Assembly (NCBI RefSeq): GCF_002161085.1
Contig: NZ_NFLU01000003.1
Coordinates: forward strand, 1 to 64,000
Source of the DNA: Flavonifractor sp. An112
Lineage (GTDB): Bacteria > Bacillota > Clostridia > Oscillospirales > Oscillospiraceae
Reading direction: 5' to 3'
Length of the DNA: 64,000 nt
Position 1 is the first letter of the stretch. Each line of letters begins with the position of its first letter. Under the pieces are notes generated by a model. The model saw nothing but the letters and a program-made list of their open reading frames with translations, made no database searches and was not told the origin of the DNA. Of the stretch, positions 1-8,652 are shown piece by piece. The position numbers and the translations under genes are program-made.

Positions 1-581
1 CGCCAAGCCCCACCCCCAGTCCCGGGGAGGAGCCGGAGCGCGCACAGCTGACGGTGTATTTCGCCTTCCAGTGTACCGGAGGCGGCGGTGTGACCCAGAT
101 CCTGGACCAGTTGGATGGGGCGGGGGTGAAAGCCCTCTTCCTGTTCCGGTCCGAGGAGCTGGAGGCCAATGAGGAAAACCTCCGCCGTATCGTGGGCTCC
201 GGCCACGCTGTGGGCCTGAGCGTGGAGGGGACCACTCTGAGCCAGGTGGAGGAGCAGCTGGATCAGGGCGAGGCCCTGCTGGACCGGCTGGTGCGGCTCA
301 AGACCCACACCGTCTATCTGGAGAAGGCGGGACGGGATGTGTCCTCAGCGCTGTCGGAGGAAGGCTGGGCCTGCTGGTCTCCCCAGCTGGATCAGACCGT
401 GGATACCCGCTCAGCAGCCACCCGCAGCAATGCCTTGATGAACAGCTTTGACAGCCGTACCGGCTCGGTTCGGGTCATGCTGGATGACCGGCCCGGTACC
501 GCCGATCTGCTGGACCGGCTGTTGCCACGGATGGAGCGGGAGAACTACCGGACCCGGCTGGCGCTGGAGACCTGGTTCTGA
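1..581 (+). CDS. Polysaccharide deacetylase-like protein, catalytically degenerate (3' part)
   Basis: The reading frame is open from base 3, so the start lies before the window. The first residues are a Pro/Ser-rich linker, then a segment laid out like a NodB (carbohydrate esterase 4) fold: a first strand LTVYFAF, then ILDQLDGAGVKALFLF in the position of the family's iLdiLkkygvkATFFv, then GHAVGLSVEG in the position of GHEIGNHT. The metal-binding Asp-Asp of TFDDG and the His residues of the second motif are absent, so deacetylase activity is unlikely. It may be a carbohydrate-binding or structural relative. Inference from motif layout only; an unrelated fold is possible. Confidence 0.5.
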   Translation, partial: PSPTPSPGEEPERAQLTVYFAFQCTGGGGVTQILDQLDGAGVKALFLFRSEELEANEENLRRIVGSGHAVGLSVEGTTLSQVEEQLDQGEALLDRLVRLKTHTVYLEKAGRDVSSALSEEGWACWSPQLDQTVDTRSAATRSNALMNSFDSRTGSVRVMLDDRPGTADLLDRLLPRMERENYRTRLALETWF

Positions 582-650
582 ACCAAGGGGGCGGGCAGAT
601 GCCCGCCCCTTACCTTATATGTAATAATGTAGAGACAGGAGGAAACTGCC

Positions 651-1805
651 ATGCGCAGCGTCTATCTGGACAACGGCGCCACGTCCTACCCCAAAGCCCC
701 CGGTGTGGGGGAGGCCATGAGCGATTTTATCACCAACATCGGCTGTAACATTGCCCGGGGGGGCTATCAGCAGGCCTATGACGCCGCCGGCCGGGTGCTG
801 GAGGTGCGGGAAAAACTCAATGCTCTGGTAAACGGCCCTGGCCCCCGCAATGTGGTCTTTACTGCCGGCGCTACCGCCGGACTCAATCTGCTGCTCAAGG
901 GTCTGCTCCGGCCGGGGGATAAGGTGCTCACCTCCCCCATGGAGCACAATGCGGTGCTTCGTCCGCTGGAGCAGCTGAAAAAGCAGGGCGTTGTGGTGGA
1001 GTACCTGCCCTGTACGGACCGGGGTGAGCTGATCCTGGACGGACTGGCGGACAAGCTGACCCCCGACGTCCGGGCCGTCATGCTCTGTCACGGCTCCAAC
1101 GTCTCGGGCACCCTCTTTCCTATTGATAAGGTGGGCCCCCTCTGCCGGGAGCGGGAGATCTTCTTTCTGGTGGACGCCGCCCAGACCCTGGGGGCCATCC
1201 CGGTGGATATGGCCGCCATGTGCATCGACGGCTTGGCCTTCCCCGGCCATAAGGGCCTGCTGGGGCCCCAGGGCATCGGCGGGGTGGTGGTGACCGACGC
1301 TCTGGCGGCGGAGCTGGACCCGCTGCTCTCCGGCGGCACCGGCAGTATGTCGGAATCTCTGGAGATGCCCGCATTCCTGCCCGACCGCTTTGAGGCGGGG
1401 ACCCTCAACCTGCCCGGCATCTTTGGCCTGGGCGCCGCCCTGGACTATCTGGAGGGGGAGGGGGCGGCCCTCCGTATCCGGGAGCATAAGCTGGCGGGAC
1501 ACCTGTGGGCCCGGCTTATGGAGCTGGAGGAGGACGGCATCCGGGTGCTGGGTACCGACAACCCTGCCAACCGCACCGGGGTGGTGTCCATCGACTTTCT
1601 GAAGGCGGACAATGGGGAAATGGCCTTCCGGCTGGAGCAGGAGTACGGCATCCAGACCCGCTGCGGCCTTCATTGTGCCCCGGTGGCCCACCAGACCCTG
1701 GGCACCTTCCCCCAGGGGGCGGTCCGCTTCTCCGTGGGCCCCTTCACCACCTTTGAAGAGATCGACTACGTCCAGGGAGCGGTATACGAGCTGCTGCTGG
1801 ACTAA
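651..1805 (+). CDS. Cysteine desulfurase family aminotransferase (class V)
   Basis: A PLP enzyme of 384 residues, full length for the family. Visible features are [13 protein letters not shown] at the N-terminus, the PLP lysine in [12 protein letters not shown], and a cysteine in the C-terminal [12 protein letters not shown] loop, as in SufS-like (group II) desulfurases that take sulfur from cysteine. The start has a good Shine-Dalgarno (AGGAGG, seven bases before ATG). It stands alone, without a scaffold gene; a separate NifS/NifU pair is at 49.9-51.5 kb, so this copy may serve another sulfur acceptor or act on selenocysteine. The family is clear; the substrate is not. Confidence 0.85.
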   Translation: MRSVYLDNGATSYPKAPGVGEAMSDFITNIGCNIARGGYQQAYDAAGRVLEVREKLNALVNGPGPRNVVFTAGATAGLNLLLKGLLRPGDKVLTSPMEHNAVLRPLEQLKKQGVVVEYLPCTDRGELILDGLADKLTPDVRAVMLCHGSNVSGTLFPIDKVGPLCREREIFFLVDAAQTLGAIPVDMAAMCIDGLAFPGHKGLLGPQGIGGVVVTDALAAELDPLLSGGTGSMSESLEMPAFLPDRFEAGTLNLPGIFGLGAALDYLEGEGAALRIREHKLAGHLWARLMELEEDGIRVLGTDNPANRTGVVSIDFLKADNGEMAFRLEQEYGIQTRCGLHCAPVAHQTLGTFPQGAVRFSVGPFTTFEEIDYVQGAVYELLLD

Positions 1806-1882
1806 CCCGCACCCCGTTCCTTTCCTCCGCCGGTACAGCCTGGCCGGAAGATTACGCTTGTGTTACAAAAGCGCCGGGGGTG

Positions 1883-1911
1883 TTGACGGAACGGATTTGA
1901 TGGATTATCAT
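1883..1911 (+). promoter_or_regulatory. Strong sigma-A promoter for S-layer gene A
   Basis: TTGACG, 17 bases, then TATCAT. The predicted transcript starts near 1918, just before the left arm of the inverted repeat at 1934. No matching promoter is found at the mirror position beside gene B. Confidence 0.7.
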
Positions 1912-1933
1912 TATGCCAGACTCATGGAGAGGA

Positions 1934-2076
1934 TGTCCCCTCCTCATGGTCAAATAAAATAAGGAGGAATTCCAAATGAGAAACCTCAAGAGGACTCTCA
2001 GCCTGGCTCTGGCCGCTGTTATGCTGATGGGCATGATGGTCGTGGGCGCCGGCGCTGCGAGCAAGGATTTCACTGA
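1934..2076 (+). repeat. Left arm of long inverted repeat (S-layer gene 5' end)
   Basis: Bases 1934-2076 are the reverse complement of 8305-8447 with one mismatch (1956 against 8425). Bases 1957-2076 give 120 identical positions. The arm covers the leader, the Shine-Dalgarno, the start codon and the whole signal peptide. Beyond 2076 similarity continues at a lower level through the SLH region. Inside the arm CCTCCT (1939-1944) can pair with the Shine-Dalgarno AGGAGG (1962-1967). Confidence 0.95.
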
Positions 2077-4513
2077 CGCCAGTGAGATCAAGAATGTTGA
2101 GGCTGTCGACGTTATGGTCGCTCTGGGCGTGCTCGAGGGCGGCGATAAGGGCGACTTCCAGCCCAACTCCATCCTGACCCGTGAGCAGGCTGCCAAGATC
2201 ATCTGCTACCTGCTGCTGGGCACCGAGTCCGCTGAAAAGCTGACCACCAACTCCGCCGTGTTCTCCGACGTGGCTGCCGACCGTTGGTCCGCTCCCTACA
2301 TCGGCTACTGCGTGAACATGGGCATCCTGGCCGGCGACGGCAACGGTCACTTCTTCCCCGAGGGCAAGCTGACCGGCGCTGCTTTCGCCAAGATGCTGCT
2401 GGTTGCTCTGGGCTACGACGCTTCCATCGAGAAGTATGTGGGCAATGACTGGATGATCAACGTGGCTGCTGACGCCATCGAGGCCGGTATCTCCCCCTCC
2501 GGCGTTGTGCTGTCCGATGAGCTGTCCCGTCAGGACGCTGCTCAGATGGCTTTCCAGACCCTGACCGCCAATGTGGTGAAGTACGACAACAAGGGCGCTG
2601 ACATCAACTTCGGCGGCGGCAACTCCGTCAACATCGGCGCTTCTTCTGCTACTCCTGTCACCGCCACTAACAACGTTAACTACAACAAGGTTACCGGTGC
2701 TACCGATGACAAGGTGCTGCAGTTCTGCGAGAAGTACTTCCCCGACCTGACTAAGGTTGATGGCGCTGACGACGACTTCGGCCGTCCCGCCGACTATATG
2801 TGGAAGCTGAACAACGATGACGTGTACACCGCTGCTCAGAAGGCTTCTGTTGTCTTCACTGCTGATACCTCTCTGGACGATGTGGCCAAGGCCATTAAGG
2901 GCTACACCTTTGACGGTGTGAAGGTTGTTGACAAGACCACCAAGGATACCGACGGTGCTACCATCGGTAACCTGACTGTCGGCAGCAACGAGGCTATTGC
3001 CCAGGCCGTGAAGGACGAGACTGCCAATGGCCGTCTGGTCGAGATCTTTGCCAACGACAACAAGGTTGTTGGGGATGTTGTTATCGTCACCTACACTGTG
3101 GGCGAGGTCACCAAGGTTACCACCAACAAGGATGGCGACGTGACCTACACCATCAGCAACGGCGCTGGCGCTAAGGTAAACTACGCCGATCCTGACAAGA
3201 CCGACACCATTGTGCTGAATGGTGAGGTTGCTGTGGACGATGTTGTTACCTTTACCCTGCAGAACAACAAGCTCTATGTTTACACCACCACCTCCTTCAA
3301 TGGTGCTCAGTCTGCTTACAACACCAGCAAGAACACCATCACTGTTGAGGGCGAGACCTACACCGTGGCTACCGGCGTAAAGAAGAACGCCAGCAGCTAC
3401 CTGTCCATCTCCGACTTCGGCAACAGCAATAAGGCTGACAACATCTACTATGTGGATCAGTATGGCTATGTTGTGAAGTCCACCGCTCGCGCTGCTTCTA
3501 CCGACTACGCTTACATCGTGAGCGCTTACGGTAGCCTGGATACCAGCATCGATGGCTCCACCCCCTACATCGAGGTGCGTGCTGTCCTGGCTGACGGCAC
3601 CGTGAGCGTGTACCAGGTCGCTACTGAGAAGAAGAGCGGCAACTGGTACCTGAAGGGCACCAACCAGCCGATCACTGTTACTGACAGCAGCACTGTTCAG
3701 GACTTTGCTGACGGCCTGAAGTCCACCGGCGTCTATGGCTACACCCTGGACGGCAACGTCATGACCCTGGAGCCTCTGGGCACCACTCTGGCTGACGGCA
3801 GCACCACTCTGGTGAGCCACAGCACCAACAACATCAGCAAGAATAACACCTCCGTGGTCAGCAGCGGCAAGACCGTCCTGCTGAACAAGGATGTCACCAT
3901 CGTGATCTATGATGACGACGCCAAGACCGCCAAGGTCGTTACCGGCACCTCCAACCTGGGCTCCACCAATCTGGACAGCTACAAGGCTGTTGTGTCCGGT
4001 AGCTCCAGCACCGTGGGCACCGCCAGCATCGTGTTTGACACCGTGACCAACGGCGTCGTGGCCGAGTCCAGCAACTATGCCTTCATTGACGCTTCCAAGT
4101 ACAGCACCATCCTGGATGGCAACACTGAGAAGTACGTCTACACCGGCTATCTGGCTGACGGCAGCACCATCGATCTGACCGCCACCTCCACGCTGACTCC
4201 CGCTACTGAGCGCAGCTCCACCGTTGGCCTGTACAAGTACACCAGCGAGAACACTGTTTCCAACAATGATCTGCTGCGTCAGCAGGACAACAGTGGTACC
4301 ATCCGGAACATCAAGTACGGCTATGGTCGTCTGACCGTGACCGGCAATATGCTGACCATGGATGACACCACCTACTACGATATGTCCAATGCTTCCGTCG
4401 TTTACGTTGATTCCGACCTGAGCGATGTGAACGGCAACGTTGGCTTCTTCGTGCTGAAGACCGACAACGGCAATGTGACCAGCGACGTGGAGACCATCTT
4501 CGTCTTCCGCTAA
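1976..4513 (+). CDS. S-layer protein A with N-terminal SLH domains
   Basis: A secreted surface protein of 845 residues. A signal peptide (Lys/Arg start, then a hydrophobic stretch ending GAGAA) covers residues 1-28. Three SLH-type repeats follow at about 31-80, 92-143 and 146-195, with FTDASEIKN, the TREQAAKIICYLL helix and FSDVAADRWSAPYIGYC as landmarks. These normally hold the protein to pyruvylated wall polymer. The rest is a Thr/Ser/Asn/Asp-rich beta-type region with no recognised enzyme motif. The codons are restricted (GCT, GTT, AAC, AAG), as in very abundantly expressed genes. Its partner is gene B (5739-8405), inverted and almost identical over the signal peptide. Its own promoter lies at 1883-1911 and a terminator follows. 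Function inferred: main surface-layer protein. Confidence 0.88.
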   Translation: MRNLKRTLSLALAAVMLMGMMVVGAGAASKDFTDASEIKNVEAVDVMVALGVLEGGDKGDFQPNSILTREQAAKIICYLLLGTESAEKLTTNSAVFSDVAADRWSAPYIGYCVNMGILAGDGNGHFFPEGKLTGAAFAKMLLVALGYDASIEKYVGNDWMINVAADAIEAGISPSGVVLSDELSRQDAAQMAFQTLTANVVKYDNKGADINFGGGNSVNIGASSATPVTATNNVNYNKVTGATDDKVLQFCEKYFPDLTKVDGADDDFGRPADYMWKLNNDDVYTAAQKASVVFTADTSLDDVAKAIKGYTFDGVKVVDKTTKDTDGATIGNLTVGSNEAIAQAVKDETANGRLVEIFANDNKVVGDVVIVTYTVGEVTKVTTNKDGDVTYTISNGAGAKVNYADPDKTDTIVLNGEVAVDDVVTFTLQNNKLYVYTTTSFNGAQSAYNTSKNTITVEGETYTVATGVKKNASSYLSISDFGNSNKADNIYYVDQYGYVVKSTARAASTDYAYIVSAYGSLDTSIDGSTPYIEVRAVLADGTVSVYQVATEKKSGNWYLKGTNQPITVTDSSTVQDFADGLKSTGVYGYTLDGNVMTLEPLGTTLADGSTTLVSHSTNNISKNNTSVVSSGKTVLLNKDVTIVIYDDDAKTAKVVTGTSNLGSTNLDSYKAVVSGSSSTVGTASIVFDTVTNGVVAESSNYAFIDASKYSTILDGNTEKYVYTGYLADGSTIDLTATSTLTPATERSSTVGLYKYTSENTVSNNDLLRQQDNSGTIRNIKYGYGRLTVTGNMLTMDDTTYYDMSNASVVYVDSDLSDVNGNVGFFVLKTDNGNVTSDVETIFVFR

Positions 4514-4536
4514 TTGCAAAGCAAAATTTGCATAAA

Positions 4537-4577
4537 CAAAAGGGTTCCTCCGGCTATGCCGGAGGAACCCTTTTTTA
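4537..4577. terminator. Bidirectional terminator between S-layer gene A and the facing small gene
   Basis: A perfect GC-rich hairpin (AGGGTTCCTCCGGC, loop TAT, GCCGGAGGAACCCT) with A-run before and T-run after. It serves gene A on the plus strand and the 4575-4982 gene on the minus strand. Confidence 0.85.
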
Positions 4578-4982
4578 ACGTATTGCAGTATACCGGACTA
4601 TTTTACCTGTAGTATTGTTATACGACGCATTTTTTACCTCTAGTGTATCATCCTTTAGCAGCAGATTATATCCCAGTCCTCCGCCGCAACCGCCGGAAGC
4701 CACATAACGGTTGTCCTCCTCTGTAATAATAGACAGCATATAGTTATCGTATGGACCAGAACAATAATGGCCAAATACAATTACAAATTTTGGAGAAAAG
4801 GGCAGCTGGATTGTTCTGTCATTGGTGCCGTCACCCACATAACTGCCCTGTGCGATCCGCTCTACAGCCAGCCCGCCCAGCGCCTCGTCGATCTTCTGAA
4901 AGTCCTCGTTGAAGTCTGTCCGCAGGAAGGGGTCCGACCCTTCCCACTGATGCAGCTGATAATGTTCCGTATAGTTTGCCAT
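4575..4982 (-). CDS. Small protein with constant start and tail-fibre-like variable end (copy 1)
   Basis: 135 residues with no signal peptide. The first ~37 residues (MANYTEHYQLHQWEG, then DPFLRTDFNEDFQKID) are nearly the same as in the divergent gene at 5272-5673. The rest differs but keeps a layout typical of phage tail-fibre tips: GSYVGDGTN, then LPFSPKFVIVFGH, ending in YTAIR. The ATG at 4982 is chosen over 4988 because the AGGAGG box is then seven bases away instead of touching the start. It lies between two S-layer genes, not among phage genes. No function can be assigned; a receptor-binding or adhesin-like role is an inference from the C-terminal pattern. Confidence 0.6.
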   Translation of the reverse strand: MANYTEHYQLHQWEGSDPFLRTDFNEDFQKIDEALGGLAVERIAQGSYVGDGTNDRTIQLPFSPKFVIVFGHYCSGPYDNYMLSIITEEDNRYVASGGCGGGLGYNLLLKDDTLEVKNASYNNTTGKIVRYTAIR

Positions 4983-5206
4983 AAACATTCCTCCTTATTT
5001 TTCATTTGCGGGGCAAAAGCGTTCCTGTCCCAGTCCCCACCGATACCAAAACAAGGCTTCTTTGTTGCACACCGGGAAAACAGCGTCGGTAATCTGCCGC
5101 CGCCTTTGTCAGTCAGTACAAAGGCACTCGAACTGGAGTTATTTTCTGAAAACCGGCGTAGATGTATCACTTACAAGAAAAAAAAGCATTTTTCGGCCAT
5201 GCAACA

Positions 5207-5240
5207 AAAGCCCTCTGTCCGGGTTTGGACGGAGGGCTTT
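5207..5240. terminator. Hairpin in the divergent intergenic region
   Basis: A 14-pair stem (AAAGCCCTCTGTCC / GGACGGAGGGCTTT, one G-T pair) lies 32 bases before the start of the 5272 gene, with short A/T flanks. It may terminate transcripts entering from either side or act as a leader attenuator. The rest of 4983-5271 shows no further convincing signal. Confidence 0.5.
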
Positions 5241-5271
5241 CAGCTTGAAAGAAAAACTAGGAGGAATGCGT

Positions 5272-5673
5272 ATGGCAAACTATACGGAACATTATCATCT
5301 GCACCAGTGGGAAGGGTCGGACCCCTTCCTGCGGACGGACTTCAACGACGATTTCAAGAAGATTGACACGGCGCTAGGTAGAATACCCCAAATTGTGGTT
5401 GGCACCTATGCGGGCACAGAAAATGTTCTAACTCCCACAACAGTCAACTTAGGCTTTCAGCCTTCCCTAGTAATCATCACCCAAGTAAACGCTTGGGAGC
5501 CTACCAGAAGTATTATGCTCTCGACGGACAACCCGCTAATGCACAACAACAAGGCGCTGGCTGAAATTACAGACACGGGTTTTTTGGTGGGAAGTGCATA
5601 TTTCAATGGTTCATCCTTTATTACGCCCCATCTCAATGCGAAACTCCGCTACTGCTACATCGCATTTTCCTAA
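5272..5673 (+). CDS. Small protein with constant start and tail-fibre-like variable end (copy 2)
   Basis: 133 residues. The start at 5272 is picked because TAGGAGGA lies just upstream and the protein then begins MANYTEHYHLHQW exactly like its divergent partner. At DNA level about 110 bases around both starts are roughly 90% identical in inverted orientation. The C-terminal part has the same order of elements as copy 1 (GTYAGTENV, LGFQPSLVIITQV, final YCYIAFS) but little identity. Ends in an aromatic-Ile-Ala-Phe pattern are frequent in phage tail proteins. Probably a duplicated module whose tips diverged; role unknown. Confidence 0.6.
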   Translation: MANYTEHYHLHQWEGSDPFLRTDFNDDFKKIDTALGRIPQIVVGTYAGTENVLTPTTVNLGFQPSLVIITQVNAWEPTRSIMLSTDNPLMHNNKALAEITDTGFLVGSAYFNGSSFITPHLNAKLRYCYIAFS

Positions 5674-5712
5674 AAAAAGGGTTCCCCGCTAAATAGCGGG
5701 GAACCCTTTTTT
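5672..5712. terminator. Bidirectional terminator between small gene 2 and S-layer gene B
   Basis: Hairpin AGGGTTCCCCGCT / AGCGGGGAACCCT with A-run and T-run on its two sides. It mirrors the terminator at 4537-4577 and shares its AGGGTTCC/GGAACCCT base. Confidence 0.85.
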
Positions 5713-5738
5713 GATTGAAATCAACGAGGTGAAGTAAA

Positions 5739-8405
5739 TTACTTCATTACCACATAGATGGTGTTAATTTCCTTAGCGGTAGTGGTGTTATCCACTTCCT
5801 TCACATAGATGGCCTTGTAATCAGCAGTGTTGGTGCCGATGTCCAGACCGTCCACAGTGCCCTCGGTGACGTTGCCGTCAGCATCGATGACATAGACAGT
5901 CTCAGAGCCGTCATAGGTGTAGGTGGTGTTGTTAATAACAACCACGCCGTCCTTGGCGTCCTTGGAGCCGGTCAGGGTGGTGTAGGCGTAGAAGTCATCA
6001 CCGGAGCCAGCGGCAGTGGCCTGCTTCACAATGCTGGTAGCCACATTGTCATCGTTCACGGCAGTGACCTTGTACAGGCCCACAGCCAGAGCGGAGGCAG
6101 CAGAGTCGTTGGTGCTGTCGGTAGCCAGGGTGCCCTTCTCGCCGTTGATGATGGCGTTGTAGTAGTAGACGGTGTTGTCGTCCACCAGGGCGGTGGTGTA
6201 CTTGGTGCTAGTGATGTACACGATGTCACCCTGCTCAGAGTTGCTGGTGAGGTTGTTGCCGGCGGCAGTGGCATCAATGTAGACAAACTCCACAGTGCCG
6301 CTGCCGTTCTTGGCGTAGTCCACGGTCACACCGGTGGAACCAGCGGTGATGGTGGGAACAGCCTTGAAGCCGGTGTAGGTAGCATACAGGGTGTCGGAAC
6401 CGCTCTTATACTTCACAACAAAGACGGTGCTGTTGTTGGTAGTAATGTCGGTGGCCAGGTTCACATCGGGGTTGCCCTTCTCGGTCACGGTAGCGTTAGA
6501 CACAGGCTCCTTAGCAACGCTCTTGCCACCAGAGGTGGGCACAGCGGTCAGCTCATACTTGCCGTCCTTCACGGTGTAGGTGTAAACGATGCCGGCCAGC
6601 TTAGCAGCCTCAGTGCCATTGGAAGTAGTCTCCACGGAGCCGGTCTTATCGGTGCCGCTCTCATCCTTAACGGACTTGACGGTAACGACCTCGCGGCTGC
6701 CGTCGGCAAAGATCAGCTCAGCCTCGATGCTGTCGGACAGGCCGTTGACCTTGGCGATGGCGTTGATGACAGTATACTTGGTCTCGGAGGCAACAGCGTC
6801 GCTGTAAACAACCAGACCGAACTGGTCAACATAGTAGTTGGCGTCGTCGCTGCTGTTGGGGAAGTTGTTGGCAGTGCCATCCACGTCCACCTGCTGGTTG
6901 TTGAGCTTGTCGTAGGAGAAGGTGGAAACGTCATAGGTAGTACCAGAGACAGTGATGGTCTCCTTGTCCTCGTTGAAGGCGCTCTGAGCACCAACCACCT
7001 TAGTGGTGGGGTACACATAGGTCTGGCCATCGCGAGTGACATAGGTCACGATGTCGTCCTTGGCAACCTCGCCGTTCAGAATGATCTCGTCGGTCTTATC
7101 CTCGTTAGCATAAGCGGTGTAGGTACCAACGTTCTTCAGCTGATAGCTCACATCACCATCCTTGTTGGTGGTGACCTTGGTGACCTGGGTTACACCGTAC
7201 TGCACGCAAACGATAGCGGTGATCTCCTTGTCGCTGTTGGCATAGAACTCAACCAGACGGCCATTCTGGGTATATTCAGCAAGACGCGCAGCTACAGTCT
7301 GATTAGCCGCATTGGTAGAAATAGCATAGTTGGTGGAAGTTCCGTCGTAAGTGTTGTGGTCAAGAATTTTGCCAGAGGTGGCATTGGTCAGAGCGGTACC
7401 GCTGGTAGTGATCTTATTGCTGTTGTCAACCTTATAGGTGACGTCGTCGTTCTCGCCAGCAGTATTCTGGTCATTCACCAGCTTATAGCCCTTCAGAGCG
7501 GCAGCCACATCGTCGGCGGAGGCAGCCTTGTTGAAGGTGGCAACAGGAGCAGCAGAGGCAGTGTAAACCTCGTTGCTCTTCAGCTCCCAAGCATAGTCGG
7601 CGGGACGGCCGAAGTCATCGGCGGTGGCAGACTCCTTGGTCAGGTCGGAGAAGTACTTCTCGCAGAACTGCATCACATTGTCGGTAGCCTTGGTGTTATC
7701 ATAGTTGGAAGTGGTGTTGGCAACAGCGCTGGCAGAGGAAGCGCCCACGATGACCTGCATACCGTCGGAACCGATGACGGTAGTGCCCTTGTTGTCATAC
7801 TTCACAACAGTGGCAGTCAGGGTCTGGAAGGCCATCTGAGCAGCGTCCTGACGGGACAGCTCGTCGGTCAGCACCACGCCCTTGGGGGAGATGCCAGCCT
7901 CGATGGCGTCAGCGGCCACGTTAATGGTCCAGCTGTTGCCCACATACTCCTCGATGGCGGGATCATAGCCCAGAGCAACCAGCAGCATCTTGGCGAAGGC
8001 AGCGCCGGTCAGCTTGCCCTCGGGGAAGAAGTTGCCCTGGCCGTCGCCGGCCAGAATGCCCAGGTTCACGCAGTAGCCGATGTAGGGAGCAGACCAACGG
8101 TCAGCAGCCACGTCGTTGAACACGGCGGAGTTGGTGCTCAGCTTCTCGGCGGAGTCCTCACCCAGCAGCATATAGCAGATGATCTTAGCAGCCTGCTCAC
8201 GGGTCAGGATGGAGTTGGGCTGGAAGTCGCCCTTATCGCCGCCCTCGAGAATACCGAGCGCGACCATAACGTCGACAGCCTCAACGTTCTTGATCTCACT
8301 GGCATCAGTGAAATCCTTGCTCGCAGCGCCGGCGCCCACGACCATCATGCCCATCAGCATAACAGCGGCCAGAGCCAGGCTGAGAGTCCTCTTGAGGTTT
8401 CTCAT
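5739..8405 (-). CDS. S-layer protein B with N-terminal SLH domains, inverted partner of gene A
   Basis: 888 residues. The start at 8405 gives the same MRNLKRTLSLALAAVM signal peptide as gene A; an upstream in-frame ATG at 8480 has no Shine-Dalgarno and adds a non-signal extension. Three SLH-type repeats are followed by a long Thr/Asn/Asp-rich region. The later part is a diverged paralogue of A, sharing short landmarks such as KVTTNKDGDV and YYVDQ. The leader is almost identical to A from 8447 inwards, but no good -35/-10 pair is visible upstream in the 8448-8652 interval, unlike gene A. It may therefore be silent in this orientation and expressed after inversion (inference). Confidence 0.87.
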   Translation of the reverse strand: MRNLKRTLSLALAAVMLMGMMVVGAGAASKDFTDASEIKNVEAVDVMVALGILEGGDKGDFQPNSILTREQAAKIICYMLLGEDSAEKLSTNSAVFNDVAADRWSAPYIGYCVNLGILAGDGQGNFFPEGKLTGAAFAKMLLVALGYDPAIEEYVGNSWTINVAADAIEAGISPKGVVLTDELSRQDAAQMAFQTLTATVVKYDNKGTTVIGSDGMQVIVGASSASAVANTTSNYDNTKATDNVMQFCEKYFSDLTKESATADDFGRPADYAWELKSNEVYTASAAPVATFNKAASADDVAAALKGYKLVNDQNTAGENDDVTYKVDNSNKITTSGTALTNATSGKILDHNTYDGTSTNYAISTNAANQTVAARLAEYTQNGRLVEFYANSDKEITAIVCVQYGVTQVTKVTTNKDGDVSYQLKNVGTYTAYANEDKTDEIILNGEVAKDDIVTYVTRDGQTYVYPTTKVVGAQSAFNEDKETITVSGTTYDVSTFSYDKLNNQQVDVDGTANNFPNSSDDANYYVDQFGLVVYSDAVASETKYTVINAIAKVNGLSDSIEAELIFADGSREVVTVKSVKDESGTDKTGSVETTSNGTEAAKLAGIVYTYTVKDGKYELTAVPTSGGKSVAKEPVSNATVTEKGNPDVNLATDITTNNSTVFVVKYKSGSDTLYATYTGFKAVPTITAGSTGVTVDYAKNGSGTVEFVYIDATAAGNNLTSNSEQGDIVYITSTKYTTALVDDNTVYYYNAIINGEKGTLATDSTNDSAASALAVGLYKVTAVNDDNVATSIVKQATAAGSGDDFYAYTTLTGSKDAKDGVVVINNTTYTYDGSETVYVIDADGNVTEGTVDGLDIGTNTADYKAIYVKEVDNTTTAKEINTIYVVMK

Positions 8406-8447
8406 TTGGAATTCCTCCTTATTTGATTTGACCATGAGGAGGGGACA
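8305..8447 (-). repeat. Right arm of long inverted repeat (S-layer gene 5' end)
   Basis: Reverse complement of 1934-2076 with one mismatch and no gaps. Paired positions sum to 10381, so the axis lies at about 5190 in the middle of the locus. Homology stops abruptly at 8447, leaving the A promoter outside the repeated part. Confidence 0.95.
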
Positions 8448-8652
8448 AATTATTTGAAAATCCGCAATCCATTGTGGCACAGTCGGTTAAAGAAATAGAA
8501 ATGGCGACAGGTATCCTCCAGGTAGCCAAAATGAGGGGAAAAAGAAAAGTGAAACGGTCAGTACAGGACTGTTGACGGCTGAAACGATCCCTGACAAAAT
8601 ACAAGATACGACACTGTTCGACCATCATAGGGTGCACTGAGGAGGAGTTGGA

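Noticed and set aside
1922-4519. Very long minus-strand open frame opposite S-layer gene A (and a similar plus-strand one opposite gene B at 7356-8426)
   Set aside because: Mirror of the restricted codon use of the S-layer genes; the peptide is a low-complexity Gly/Val/His/Ala string without signal peptide or Shine-Dalgarno.
4862-5170. Minus-strand 102-residue frame between the two small divergent genes
   Set aside because: It overlaps the start of copy 1 in another frame, has no Shine-Dalgarno and no recognisable composition.
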